64,000 nt of DNA from Rhodoluna limnophila (lineage in GTDB: Bacteria > Actinomycetota > Actinomycetes > Actinomycetales > Microbacteriaceae). The stretch is from positions 372,001-436,000 of the forward strand of contig NZ_CP040509.1 of assembly GCF_005845365.1 (NCBI RefSeq), written 5' to 3'. The translations under genes and the position numbers were made by a program. Positions 30,410 through 38,614 of this stretch are shown piece by piece. Each line of letters opens with the position of its first letter. The stretch's first letter is position 1. Below the pieces are notes generated by a model. That model worked only from the letters and a program-made list of their open reading frames with translations. It was not told the DNA's origin and did no database searches.

Positions 30410-30889
30410 CTAATCTTTCACGGCTAGATATTTTGCAAGTTTGGCTCTGGCGCGATGCAGCTTTGCGCTGGCGGCATTGGCAGAAATACTGAGCGCTGCG
30501 GCGGCTTCGCCAACCCCCAGGCCGTCAAAGGCCACCAACGCAAGCAATGCTCGATCTGAGGGGCTCAGTTTTGCCCATCCGGCAGCTAGATCCGCATCGA
30601 AGACAGCTAGCGATTCTGCCGAGGGGGCGTTATCGGGGCTCAGGGTTAGGGTTAGAAAGTTCAATGCGGAACTTTGACGGCGACGAAAATTTGAAACCTG
30701 GAAACTGGCAATTTTGTAGAGCCAGGGGAGTTCTTGGCCCAGTGTTACCGAGTCTCGTTTCTGCCAGGCCACCTCAAACACCGTTGCGGCTAGGTCCTCC
30801 ACCTGATCCCGGTCAACGCGACGCCCCAAGTACCGGCTAATTGCCGGTAAATGCTCGCGATATGTCGCGACGAACTGTTCGGGTGTCAT
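30410..30889 (-). CDS. ECF-type RNA polymerase sigma factor
   Basis: A 159-residue sigma-70 family factor with region 2 (about 5-70, including VEDLAATVFEVAWQKR and LPWLYKIASFQVSNFRRR) and region 4 (about 105-155, with LSPSDRALLALVAFDGLGVGEAAAALSIS and a basic end). Regions 1 and 3 are missing, as in ECF factors. It is probably held inactive by the downstream membrane protein until an envelope signal arrives. The ATG has a weak GAGAG site. Confidence 0.88.
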   Translation of the reverse strand: MTPEQFVATYREHLPAISRYLGRRVDRDQVEDLAATVFEVAWQKRDSVTLGQELPWLYKIASFQVSNFRRRQSSALNFLTLTLSPDNAPSAESLAVFDADLAAGWAKLSPSDRALLALVAFDGLGVGEAAAALSISANAASAKLHRARAKLAKYLAVKD

Positions 30890-30926
30890 GCTGCTCTCGA
30901 ATCTTTGGCTAGGTGCCTCAACGGGT

Positions 30927-31442
30927 TTATGTCTGAATGCTGTCTAATCTTTCAAAACTGGTATGTGAGCTAACCCCCTCTAGTTTGAGAAGGGCCAACT
31001 TTGTCTGGATTCCAAGCCCTGGCGTGTACCCGGTAACTTGTCCTGTTGAACCGAGTACTCGATGGCATGGAATGCGAAGCGGAACTGGATTTGCTGCCAC
31101 TGCGCCGCCCACGGCTCGAACAGCCTTTGGGTTTCCGCACAATTGGGCAATCTGCCCGTAGCTAAGCGTCCTGCCAAATTCAATGCTCTCAAGCGCACGC
31201 CAAACTGCCTCCTGAAAAGGGGTTCCGAGTGTGGCAACTTCAAAATCTAGTGTTTTGGACTTGCCGCTGAGATAGCGCGATATTTGGCGCTCAGCCTTGC
31301 GAAGTGTGCTGCTACGGCCATTTGCCGGGGCTGGCTCGCCGCCAATTCTAAGCCGCACCACCTTTTCATTTAGTGAGTAAATCGAGATAACGCCAAGCGG
31401 AGAGTTAAAAGAAAGGCTCGCGTCGAAGATGATGTTTGTCAT
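30927..31442 (-). CDS. ogt: Methylated-DNA--[protein]-cysteine S-methyltransferase
   Basis: A 171-residue suicide repair protein that removes O6-alkyl groups from guanine. The acceptor cysteine is in NPVPLRIPCHRVLGS; the helix-turn-helix with the arginine finger precedes it (FGRTLSYGQIAQLCGNPKAVRAVGGAVAAN). N-terminal RNase H-like domain as in Ogt; no Ada regulatory domain. The start codon lies in the loop of a 13-bp inverted repeat (see findings). Confidence 0.95.
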   Translation of the reverse strand: MTNIIFDASLSFNSPLGVISIYSLNEKVVRLRIGGEPAPANGRSSTLRKAERQISRYLSGKSKTLDFEVATLGTPFQEAVWRALESIEFGRTLSYGQIAQLCGNPKAVRAVGGAVAANPVPLRIPCHRVLGSTGQVTGYTPGLGIQTKLALLKLEGVSSHTSFERLDSIQT

Positions 31443-31486
31443 GCCCTAACTTTCGTTCATGCATTCATCGTCGTTCGACGCGAGCC
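31415..31486. repeat. 13-bp inverted repeat enclosing the ogt start codon
   Basis: GGCTCGCGTCGAA (31415-31427) and its exact complement TTCGACGCGAGCC (31474-31486) flank 46 bases that contain the ogt ATG. An imperfect GATG/CATC extension continues the stem. In the ogt mRNA this would place the start codon in a closed hairpin loop. Confidence 0.75.
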
Positions 31487-31501
31487 AAATTCTGTGGAGA
31501 A

Positions 31502-32944
31502 CTACATCGCCCGCCAGGCTTCATCCAAGCAACCGCGGAGAATCTGTTCGATTTCGTTGAACTGATCCGGTCCGATAGTTAGGGGAGGAGCAAGTTGGAC
31601 TACTGGGTCGCCACGGTCATCTGAGCGGCAGTAGAGCCCTTCTTCAAACATGCGGTGTGACAAGATTCCGCGGAGCAGCTTCTCGGACTCAGCGTCGTTG
31701 AAGGTTTCCTTGGTGTTCTTGTCTTTCACAAGCTCAATGGCGTAGAAGTAACCCTCGCCTCGAACATCGCCCACAATTGGCAGATCGCGCAGTTTCTCAA
31801 GCGTGCGGCGGAATTCTGGTGCATTCCGACGAACATTTCCGACCAGGTCTTCCTCGTCAAAAATATCTAGGTTCTCCAGAGCAACTGCACAAGAAACTGG
31901 GTGGCCACCGTAGGTGTATCCGTGTGGGAACAGTGTGGTGCCCTGCTTGAATGGCTCAAAGAACTTTTCTGACATGATCAATGCACCGATAGGAGCGTAG
32001 GCCGAGGTCATACCCTTGGCGCAAACCAGCATGTCTGGTTCAAAGTCATACATCTCTGAAGCAAACATGGTTCCGATTCGACCAAAACCGTCAATGGTTT
32101 CATCGGCTACCAAAATCACGTCGTACTTATCGCAGATCTCGCGGACCCGCTTGAAGTAGCTCTTTGGCGCTGTGAAACAACCACCAGAGTTTTGGACTGG
32201 CTCAAGGAAGAAAGCTGCAACCGTGTCTGGGTCTTCAAACAGAATCATTTCTTCAACTCGGTCGGCTGCCCACTTGGCAAAGTCTTCCTCTGTCTCGAAG
32301 TCGTCCTGAGCGCGGTACCAGTTGGTGTTTGGTACACGGAATGTCGATGGAACAAGTGGCTCAAAGGCCTTTTTCATCGATGGAATACCGGTTAGCGAAA
32401 GCGCTCCGTGCGAGGTGCCGTGGTAGGCAACTGCGCGAGTGAGTACCTTGTGCTTCATCGGCTTGCCCTGAAGTTTGAAGTACTGCTTGGCAAGCTTCCA
32501 GGCTGTTTCGTTGGCCTCGCCACCACCAGTCGTGAAGAAAACTCGCGACATGTTCTTTGGTGCGTACGAGAGTAGGCGCTCAGATAGTTCAATTCCCGGT
32601 TTGTGAGCGTGAGACCAGAGCGGGAAGTAGTCCAACTCCTTCATTTGCTTCGCGGCGGCCTCGGCCAGGCGGTGGCGTCCGTGACCAGCGTTCACCGAGA
32701 AAAGGCTTGAAATGCCATCAAAATACTTTTTGCCATTTTGGTCCCAGAAGTGGTGGCCCTCGGCGTGAGTAATTATCGGAATTTCGCCGTTCTTGGCGAA
32801 GTATGGGCTGTGGCGGGTGAAGTGCAAGAACATGTTGTCCTTGGCAGCCTGCTGCAGCATTTGTGGGGTTGGTTCCTGACCTGCTTTACGCGCGTCAAGG
32901 AGAGGGGTGGCGGATTCTGCTTTCTTTCGATTCCAGATAGCCAT
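31502..32944 (-). CDS. Class III omega-aminotransferase, probably putrescine/diamine:pyruvate transaminase
   Basis: A 480-residue PLP enzyme. The PLP lysine is in VCAKGMTSAYAPIGALI, and the pyridine-binding aspartate in ILVADETIDGFGR. The N-terminal HFTRHSPYF and the FFTTGGGEANETAWKLAKQYF stretch match the pyruvate-dependent omega-amino acid/diamine group (SpuC-like). Neighbouring Lrp regulator, aldehyde dehydrogenase, polyamine transporter and GABA transaminase suggest putrescine to 4-aminobutanal as the reaction; beta-alanine or another amine cannot be excluded. An AAGAG site precedes the ATG; it lies 36 bases behind the lrp stop and is probably cotranscribed with lrp. Confidence 0.85.
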   Translation of the reverse strand: MAIWNRKKAESATPLLDARKAGQEPTPQMLQQAAKDNMFLHFTRHSPYFAKNGEIPIITHAEGHHFWDQNGKKYFDGISSLFSVNAGHGRHRLAEAAAKQMKELDYFPLWSHAHKPGIELSERLLSYAPKNMSRVFFTTGGGEANETAWKLAKQYFKLQGKPMKHKVLTRAVAYHGTSHGALSLTGIPSMKKAFEPLVPSTFRVPNTNWYRAQDDFETEEDFAKWAADRVEEMILFEDPDTVAAFFLEPVQNSGGCFTAPKSYFKRVREICDKYDVILVADETIDGFGRIGTMFASEMYDFEPDMLVCAKGMTSAYAPIGALIMSEKFFEPFKQGTTLFPHGYTYGGHPVSCAVALENLDIFDEEDLVGNVRRNAPEFRRTLEKLRDLPIVGDVRGEGYFYAIELVKDKNTKETFNDAESEKLLRGILSHRMFEEGLYCRSDDRGDPVVQLAPPLTIGPDQFNEIEQILRGCLDEAWRAM

Positions 32945-32980
32945 TTGATATCACTCTTTACTATTTGTTTGGCTGGAGAC

Positions 32981-33454
32981 TCATCTGGTGCCCCAGTTGT
33001 AAACCTGCTTTTGCACCTTCAAGTACACGAACGATTCGGTAGAAGTTACTCCGGGCAGAGTCCGGATCTTTGAATTGAGGAGGGCGATGAGTTCATCATC
33101 GTTCTCACAGACCACCTCAACCAAAATGTCAAAGCTCCCGGCGGTCAGGACCACATAGTCAACCTCGGGCATCGCGGTCAGCTTTTTCGCGATTTCTCTG
33201 GTGTCGCCGCCGCAGCGAACACCGATCATTGCCTGGCGATGAAACCCAAGCTGTTTTGGATCTGTCACGGCCACAATCTGAAGTACGCCAGAATCCGTAA
33301 GTTTCTGAACTCGCTGGCGCGCGGCGGCCTCGCTTAGTCCAACGTTCTTTCCGATTTCGGCATAGGAACGGCGCCCGTCAGTCTGCAGCTGCTCGATGAT
33401 TGATCGAGAAACATCGTCTAGCTGCGTTGAGTTGGTGCGTTGGACCCGTGACAT
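32981..33454 (-). CDS. Lrp/AsnC family transcriptional regulator
   Basis: A 157-residue regulator with an N-terminal winged helix-turn-helix (about 12-60, RRSYAEIGKNVGLSEAAARQRVQKL) and a C-terminal RAM ligand-binding domain (about 70-150). Such proteins sense amino acids or amines. It lies between the aminotransferase (same strand) and the divergent aldehyde dehydrogenase, so it likely controls the polyamine genes. No ribosome binding site; a CAAAAT box lies six bases before the ATG. Confidence 0.9.
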   Translation of the reverse strand: MSRVQRTNSTQLDDVSRSIIEQLQTDGRRSYAEIGKNVGLSEAAARQRVQKLTDSGVLQIVAVTDPKQLGFHRQAMIGVRCGGDTREIAKKLTAMPEVDYVVLTAGSFDILVEVVCENDDELIALLNSKIRTLPGVTSTESFVYLKVQKQVYNWGTR

Positions 33455-33504
33455 ACAACGATTTTGACAGTGAAAAAGCCTTTTAGCAAACGAAAACGCG
33501 CTTG

Positions 33505-33522
33505 AGTCGCCATTTCGCGACT
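33505..33522. promoter_or_regulatory. Inverted repeat in the lrp/aldehyde dehydrogenase intergenic region (operator candidate)
   Basis: AGTCGC-CATTTC-GCGACT is a perfect 6-bp inverted repeat in the 173-base divergent region. Its position between the two promoters fits an operator for the Lrp-type regulator. Confidence 0.4.
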
Positions 33523-33563
33523 GATTTGATAGCGAATTGTGATATTTGCCTTCGGATTCATGA

Positions 33564-33592
33564 TTTTGCCGCTAGCCAATCCTGATTAGAAT
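33564..33592 (+). promoter_or_regulatory. Candidate promoter of the aldehyde dehydrogenase gene
   Basis: TTTTGC (33564-33569) and TAGAAT (33587-33592) are 17 bases apart. The -10 box matches five of six consensus bases. The leader would be about 30 bases with an AAGGAGA site. Confidence 0.45.
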
Positions 33593-33627
33593 CGCAACTG
33601 AAGCCTAAACCTCTAAGGAGAAGACCG

Positions 33628-35064
33628 ATGTCGGTGCGACAACTGAAAAACTTCATCAATGGTGAGTACGTTGATTCAAAGTCTGGGGAAACCAGCGAAG
33701 TAATTAATCCGGCCACCGGAGAGGCTTATGCCCACGCTCCGGTCTCGTCGGCAGCAGATGTCGATGCTGCGTATCAGGCCGCAGCCAAGGGCTTCGAGGA
33801 GTGGAGTCAATTCACTCCGAGTGAACGCCAACTAGCCCTGTTCAGAATTGCCGACGCACTCGAAGCCCGTGCTGAAGAGGCTGCCGATGTGGAGTCGGAA
33901 AACACTGGAAAACCTCGAAGCACCCTGGTCGAATACGAGATGGCTCCATCGGTGGACCAGATCCGCTTTTTTGCCGGCGCTGCCAGAAACCTAGAGGGCA
34001 AGGCCGCTGCCGAGTATGCCCGTGATCACACGTCATGGATTCGGCGTGAGCCTATCGGTGTGATTGGACAGGTCACCCCTTGGAACTATCCACTCAACAT
34101 GGCCGTATGGAAATTTGCTCCTGCAATTGCAGCGGGCAACACGGTGGTCATCAAGCCTTCAGACACTACGCCAGCATCGACCCTTCTCCTGGCCGAAATT
34201 GCCGCAGAGTTTTTGCCAAAGGGTGTGTTCAACGTGGTTGCTGGCAACCGAGACACCGGTCGCGCAATGATTGAAAATGAAATTCCTCAGATGGTTTCGA
34301 TTACCGGATCCGTGCGAGCAGGTATGGAGGTTGCTAAGTCTGCTGCCACCGACCTAAAACGCGTGCACCTAGAGCTGGGTGGCAAAGCGCCAGTAATCGT
34401 TTGTGCTGACGCTGATTTGCAGAAGGCGGCTGCACAGATTGCAATCGCCGGATACTTCAACGCAGGTCAGGACTGCACGGCCGCTACCCGCATCTTGGTG
34501 CACGAGTCCGTTCACGATGAGTTCTTGGCTCTATTGGTAGCCGAAGTAAAGGCAAACGCAATTACTGGCGACCCGAGCCGTGACGACATACTTTACGGTC
34601 CACTGAACAACGCGGGTCAGCTTGAGCGCGTACAAGGCTTTATCGACCGTCTGCCAGACCACGCCAACCTCGAAACTGGCGGTGTCCGTGTTGGTGATCG
34701 GGGTTACTACCTAGAGGCTGCAGTCTTGTCAGGTCTAAAGCAAAAAGATGAGCACATTCAAAGTGAAATTTTTGGACCGGTGGTGACCATCCAGAAGTTT
34801 GCCAACGACGATGAGGCGCTTCGCTGGGCCAACGATGTCAAATACGGTTTGGCATCATCTGTGTGGACGCAGAACCACACCCGTGCCATGCGGTTCTCAA
34901 AGAGCCTCAACTTTGGTTGTGTCTGGATCAACACGCACATTCCACTGGCGGCTGAAATGCCACACGGCGGTTTCCGTCACTCGGGTTACGGTAAAGACCT
35001 TTCACAGTATGGCTTTGAGGACTACACGCGCATCAAGCACGTTATGAGTTACATCGGAGACTAG
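33628..35064 (+). CDS. NAD(P)-dependent aldehyde dehydrogenase, probably 4-aminobutyraldehyde dehydrogenase
   Basis: A 478-residue ALDH. The nucleophile is Cys283 in FNAGQDCTAATR and the general base Glu249 in HLELGGKAP; the coenzyme motif is GSVRAG. The active-site context resembles gamma-aminobutyraldehyde and betaine aldehyde dehydrogenases. In the pathway suggested by its neighbours it oxidises 4-aminobutanal to GABA, between the aminotransferase at 31502 and gabT at 40406. It is closed by a strong intrinsic terminator. Confidence 0.88.
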   Translation: MSVRQLKNFINGEYVDSKSGETSEVINPATGEAYAHAPVSSAADVDAAYQAAAKGFEEWSQFTPSERQLALFRIADALEARAEEAADVESENTGKPRSTLVEYEMAPSVDQIRFFAGAARNLEGKAAAEYARDHTSWIRREPIGVIGQVTPWNYPLNMAVWKFAPAIAAGNTVVIKPSDTTPASTLLLAEIAAEFLPKGVFNVVAGNRDTGRAMIENEIPQMVSITGSVRAGMEVAKSAATDLKRVHLELGGKAPVIVCADADLQKAAAQIAIAGYFNAGQDCTAATRILVHESVHDEFLALLVAEVKANAITGDPSRDDILYGPLNNAGQLERVQGFIDRLPDHANLETGGVRVGDRGYYLEAAVLSGLKQKDEHIQSEIFGPVVTIQKFANDDEALRWANDVKYGLASSVWTQNHTRAMRFSKSLNFGCVWINTHIPLAAEMPHGGFRHSGYGKDLSQYGFEDYTRIKHVMSYIGD

Positions 35065-35105
35065 TGCCGCTAGCTTTCAGCTGGGGTTTCTCCACAGATT
35101 TGACC

Positions 35106-35144
35106 GATTGGGTCCAGGCACGAGCGCTTGGACCCAATCTTTTT
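35106..35144 (+). terminator. Rho-independent terminator after the aldehyde dehydrogenase gene
   Basis: GATTGGGTCCA pairs perfectly with TGGACCCAATC around a 12-base loop and is followed by five T. The next start codon lies only seven bases behind the stem. Confidence 0.88.
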
Positions 35145-35146
35145 GA

Positions 35147-36163
35147 ATGCAATTCGTGTGGTTAGTGCCTTCAGTGATTCTGGGTCTCGTGGCAGGAGCC
35201 ACCACCGGCGCCTGGCACATGCTGGCATTGGCCCTGCTGTCACTAATTATTTTTCCTTTGGCCGCCCGAGGTCGACGAAGCCGTGAAATTGATCTTTCCA
35301 AACCCATCGAGATTGTTGATGGGGTGGTCTACATCGGGGATAGACAGCTGCCGCGCTGGCAAATCTTTTGGAAACAGGAGTGGCACGACGCCCTATACCG
35401 GAAACTCAAGCCGGAACTACAAACCCGCAGAACAATTGCTCGGCTGACAGCGGCACACCAGTGGCTGGAACAGGCACCCGGGGGTTTCACTGTCGGAGCC
35501 ACTGAATTAGGTGAGCCTGTGGCTTTGAAGCTAGATGGGGCCGAAGCCCACCTCCTGGTCATCGGAGCAACCGGATCGGGTAAAAGTATTTTGCTCAAGC
35601 AACTTGTTTCTGGCGCCCTCGCGTCGCGAGAGGCACTAGACGGGCGGTGTCGGTTTTGGCTCTTGGATTTCAAAGGGGGAGCAGCCTTTGCTGGCTTTAG
35701 CACCAGTCCGGCTGTTGAACGATACGTCACAGACATCGATGACCACGACCCTGTCGAGCTCTGGAAGCAGGTGGGGGTTGAATTGATCCGGCGTGAGACA
35801 GCGCTGGCCCGGGGTGAGGCAATTGAGAATCAACTCTTTATTGTCATTGACGAGTTGGCTGAGGTGTTCTTGCGCTCGCCGAATGCGCAGCCAGCTTTAA
35901 GTAGCCTGCTGGCACGCGGTCGTTCTCTCGGAATGCACCTTATCGCCGCTTCGCAGGCGCTCACCGGTGTATCGCAGGCAATGCTCGCTAACTTTGGGGT
36001 CCGTATCCTCCTTGGGCGCGCCGACCCGGTGACTCAGTCGCAGTTGGGGTTTAGGTCCGCCGCCGACAGGCTGGAGTTGCCCTCGGGTTGGCTCTCTGGT
36101 CAGCTGAACTTCAGTTCAAATGTTTCCAGCAGGTTTATTTTTTCTGCGGCACCCCTGCTCTGA
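35147..36163 (+). CDS. Short FtsK/SpoIIIE-type ATPase, orphan
   Basis: A 338-residue protein with two N-terminal hydrophobic segments (about 3-20 and 24-40) and an FtsK-type motor: Walker A GATGSGKS (140-147), the DFKGG segment (174-178), Walker B FIVIDELAE (231-239) and ARGRSLGMHLIAASQ (256-270). The DNA-reading gamma domain of cell-division FtsK and the FHA domains of larger actinobacterial relatives are missing. It could move DNA or protein across the membrane. No secretion, conjugation or division genes are nearby. There is no ribosome binding site because the ATG abuts the preceding terminator; GTG codons just downstream are alternatives. Confidence 0.75.
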   Translation: MQFVWLVPSVILGLVAGATTGAWHMLALALLSLIIFPLAARGRRSREIDLSKPIEIVDGVVYIGDRQLPRWQIFWKQEWHDALYRKLKPELQTRRTIARLTAAHQWLEQAPGGFTVGATELGEPVALKLDGAEAHLLVIGATGSGKSILLKQLVSGALASREALDGRCRFWLLDFKGGAAFAGFSTSPAVERYVTDIDDHDPVELWKQVGVELIRRETALARGEAIENQLFIVIDELAEVFLRSPNAQPALSSLLARGRSLGMHLIAASQALTGVSQAMLANFGVRILLGRADPVTQSQLGFRSAADRLELPSGWLSGQLNFSSNVSSRFIFSAAPLL

Positions 36164-36272
36164 TTTCACGCGCGCCGGACTTTATGGCAGTATGTGATTG
36201 AAAGCGCGACTCTGCGCCTTTGGTTGTGTTGGTTGGGCCAATGAAGGCCCCTCTTGTTTAGGAGTCATGGCA

Positions 36273-37475
36273 ATGAATAAGCCTCTTCCGGAAGACCCAA
36301 TGATTAGCGAGCTAGTTGCAAATGCTCGACGTCACCAAATCACCAGACGCGCAGCTTTGGCTGGCGCAGGCGCAACCGCGGCCGCAATTACCCTCGCTGC
36401 ATGTGCACCCGGAGGTTCAACCGAGACCGGCCTGACTCCTGCCGAAGATCTTTCTGAGTCCGAGAAGGTAATTACCTGGGACAACTGGGCTGCTTACCTT
36501 GACGGTGAAGAAGACGCCAGCTACCCAACATTGAAGGCTTTTGAAGCTGAAACCGGAATCAAGGTTTACTACGACCCTGAGGCCATCGTCGGAAACAACG
36601 AGTACTACGGCCAGGCTGAGAAGCAGTTGCTTGCAGGGCAGGACATCGGCGCCGACACCATGTGTCTTACCGATTGGCAGAATGCGTTCCTGATCGAGTC
36701 AGGGCTGGTTCAAAAGTTAAACCTTGCGAACATTCCTAACCACTCGAACATGAATGCTTCAGTGGCGTCGCCAACTTTTGACTCTGGCCGCGAGTACAGC
36801 ATGCCTTGGATGTCATTTATGACCGGTATTGCTTACAACAAAACCCTTTACAAGGAACTAACCGGCAAAGACGCCCCGACTTCGGTGGCTGACCTGTGGC
36901 AGCCAGCGCTCAAGGGCCGTGTGGTCATGCTGAGCGAGTACCGTGAGGCTGTAGGTCTGATCCTGATTTCTCAGGGCATCGACATTGCTAATGTCACTGA
37001 AGACCAGTACATGGATGCTGTTGACCTAGTTGCCAAGCAGGTAGCCGATGGCCAAATCAACACCAAGGGCCAGGGTTACATCGAGTCATTCGATCAAAAG
37101 AATGCTGTGGCCGGTTTGGTGTGGTCTGGTGACCTTGAGTGGGGAGACGAGTACGGCTTTGTGATGGACCCGAACGGTGCCACGCTAAACACCGACTCTT
37201 TCACCGTTCCGATGGGTGCTCAGCACAAGACCAACGTTGAGAAGCTAATCAACTACTACTACGACCCAGAAGTTTCAGCTCAGGTAATTCTCGGCGGTGT
37301 GGTTTACGCACCACCGGTTGCCGGAACCAAGGAAATCGTTGCCGCAGCAGATCCAGATCTAGCCAACAACCCGCTAATCTTCCCTGATGCCAGCAAGCTT
37401 CAGACATTCAGAACTTTGTCTTACGCAGAGCACTCAGCGTTCAACGAAGCGTTCAACTCAGCTACTGGCGTTTAG
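36273..37475 (+). CDS. Spermidine/putrescine ABC transporter substrate-binding lipoprotein (PotD/PotF type)
   Basis: A 400-residue periplasmic-type binding protein. The N terminus carries a twin-arginine motif (TRRAAL) and a lipobox (LAAC) shortly after, so it is probably a Tat-exported lipoprotein. The mature protein shows the PotD/F-like start of strand ITWDNWAAYL, the PWMSFMTGIAYNKTLY region and the C-terminal VYAPPVAGTKE. Start ATG 36273 is eight bases behind AGGAG (36260-36264); ATG 36267 is also in frame but too close. First gene of the potDABC-like operon. Confidence 0.9.
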   Translation: MNKPLPEDPMISELVANARRHQITRRAALAGAGATAAAITLAACAPGGSTETGLTPAEDLSESEKVITWDNWAAYLDGEEDASYPTLKAFEAETGIKVYYDPEAIVGNNEYYGQAEKQLLAGQDIGADTMCLTDWQNAFLIESGLVQKLNLANIPNHSNMNASVASPTFDSGREYSMPWMSFMTGIAYNKTLYKELTGKDAPTSVADLWQPALKGRVVMLSEYREAVGLILISQGIDIANVTEDQYMDAVDLVAKQVADGQINTKGQGYIESFDQKNAVAGLVWSGDLEWGDEYGFVMDPNGATLNTDSFTVPMGAQHKTNVEKLINYYYDPEVSAQVILGGVVYAPPVAGTKEIVAAADPDLANNPLIFPDASKLQTFRTLSYAEHSAFNEAFNSATGV

Positions 37476-37487
37476 GCAGGTTGGTGA

Positions 37488-38612
37488 GTGAACCAGAACT
37501 CTAATTTTTCCGGCGCAGATCTTGACCTGGTAGGAATCCGAAAGGAATTCCCTGGTTTTACTGCGATTGAAGACCTAGATCTTCACATCCCAGCCGGTCA
37601 ATTTTTTGCTCTGCTAGGCCCGTCAGGTTGCGGTAAAACCACGACCCTGAGGCTAGTTGCCGGACTCGATGAACCTACTACCGGAAAGATTCTTCTTGGC
37701 GGCAAGGACATCACTGATTCCAAGCCGCACGAGCGCCCAATTAACACTGTTTTCCAGAGTTACGCGCTCTTCCCTCACATGTCAGTGCTCGAAAACGTGG
37801 CCTTCGGTCTTCGTCAGCGCAAAGTTGCCGATCCCTTGGCTAAGGCTCAAGAAGCACTGACTCTGGTTCAACTTCAGCACCTGGCAAATCGCAAGCCGCA
37901 GCAGCTATCGGGTGGTCAGCAGCAGCGTGTAGCACTTGCTCGCGCACTGGTAAACCGCCCATCGCTATTGTTGCTGGACGAACCTCTGGGCGCACTTGAC
38001 CTGAAGCTTCGTCGCGAAATGCAGATTGAGCTCAAGGCAATTCAAGTTGAGGTTGGCCTCACCTTCTTGCATGTGACTCACGACCAGGAAGAAGCCATGG
38101 ACATGGCTGACACCGTGGCAGTTATGAACAAGGGCCGAATTGAGCAAATGGGTGCTCCTGAGGCACTATACGACCGCCCAAAAACTGTTTTTGTCTCGAA
38201 GTTCCTGGGTCAGTCGAATCTTTTCGTTGGCGATGTTGTCGAAGAAAATGTCAACGCCGTCAGTATCAATGTTGCCGGCAACAAAATCTCAGTGCCAAAG
38301 GCTCGTGCTGAAAAGCACTCGGGCAAAATCGCCATCGGTGTTCGCCCAGAGAAGGCATTCTTCCATGAGGAGCAGCCGGCTTTGGATGGCGGTCATAACC
38401 TAATCGGCCCGGGCGAGATCATGGACATTCGATTCACCGGTGTGAGCAACCAGTATTTGATTGACATCCCAAACATCGGTGAAGTCACAGTTTTTGCTCA
38501 AAACATTGGCAAGAGCCCAGTGACTGAAGTCGGGGCCAAGGTTTGGGTGAGCTGGAAGGTAGAGCACAGTTTTGGGCTCGGCGACCTGCCAGAGAACCAC
38601 GCCGGAGCATAG
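37488..38612 (+). CDS. potA: Polyamine ABC transporter ATP-binding protein (PotA type)
   Basis: A 374-residue ABC ATPase with Walker A GPSGCGKTT, Q loop VFQSYALFPHMSV, signature [15 protein letters not shown], Walker B LLLLDEPLGALD and the H-loop HVTHDQEEAMDMAD. The C-terminal TOBE domain (about 280-365) is typical of PotA/MalK-type ATPases. GTG start 12 bases behind the binding protein gene. Confidence 0.93.
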   Translation: MNQNSNFSGADLDLVGIRKEFPGFTAIEDLDLHIPAGQFFALLGPSGCGKTTTLRLVAGLDEPTTGKILLGGKDITDSKPHERPINTVFQSYALFPHMSVLENVAFGLRQRKVADPLAKAQEALTLVQLQHLANRKPQQLSGGQQQRVALARALVNRPSLLLLDEPLGALDLKLRREMQIELKAIQVEVGLTFLHVTHDQEEAMDMADTVAVMNKGRIEQMGAPEALYDRPKTVFVSKFLGQSNLFVGDVVEENVNAVSINVAGNKISVPKARAEKHSGKIAIGVRPEKAFFHEEQPALDGGHNLIGPGEIMDIRFTGVSNQYLIDIPNIGEVTVFAQNIGKSPVTEVGAKVWVSWKVEHSFGLGDLPENHAGA

Positions 38613-38614
38613 CC

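Noticed and set aside
36198-36272. Upstream start of the PotD-like protein at 36198
   Set aside because: It would put about 25 odd residues before the Tat signal; the AGGAG site at 36260-36264 favours ATG 36273.
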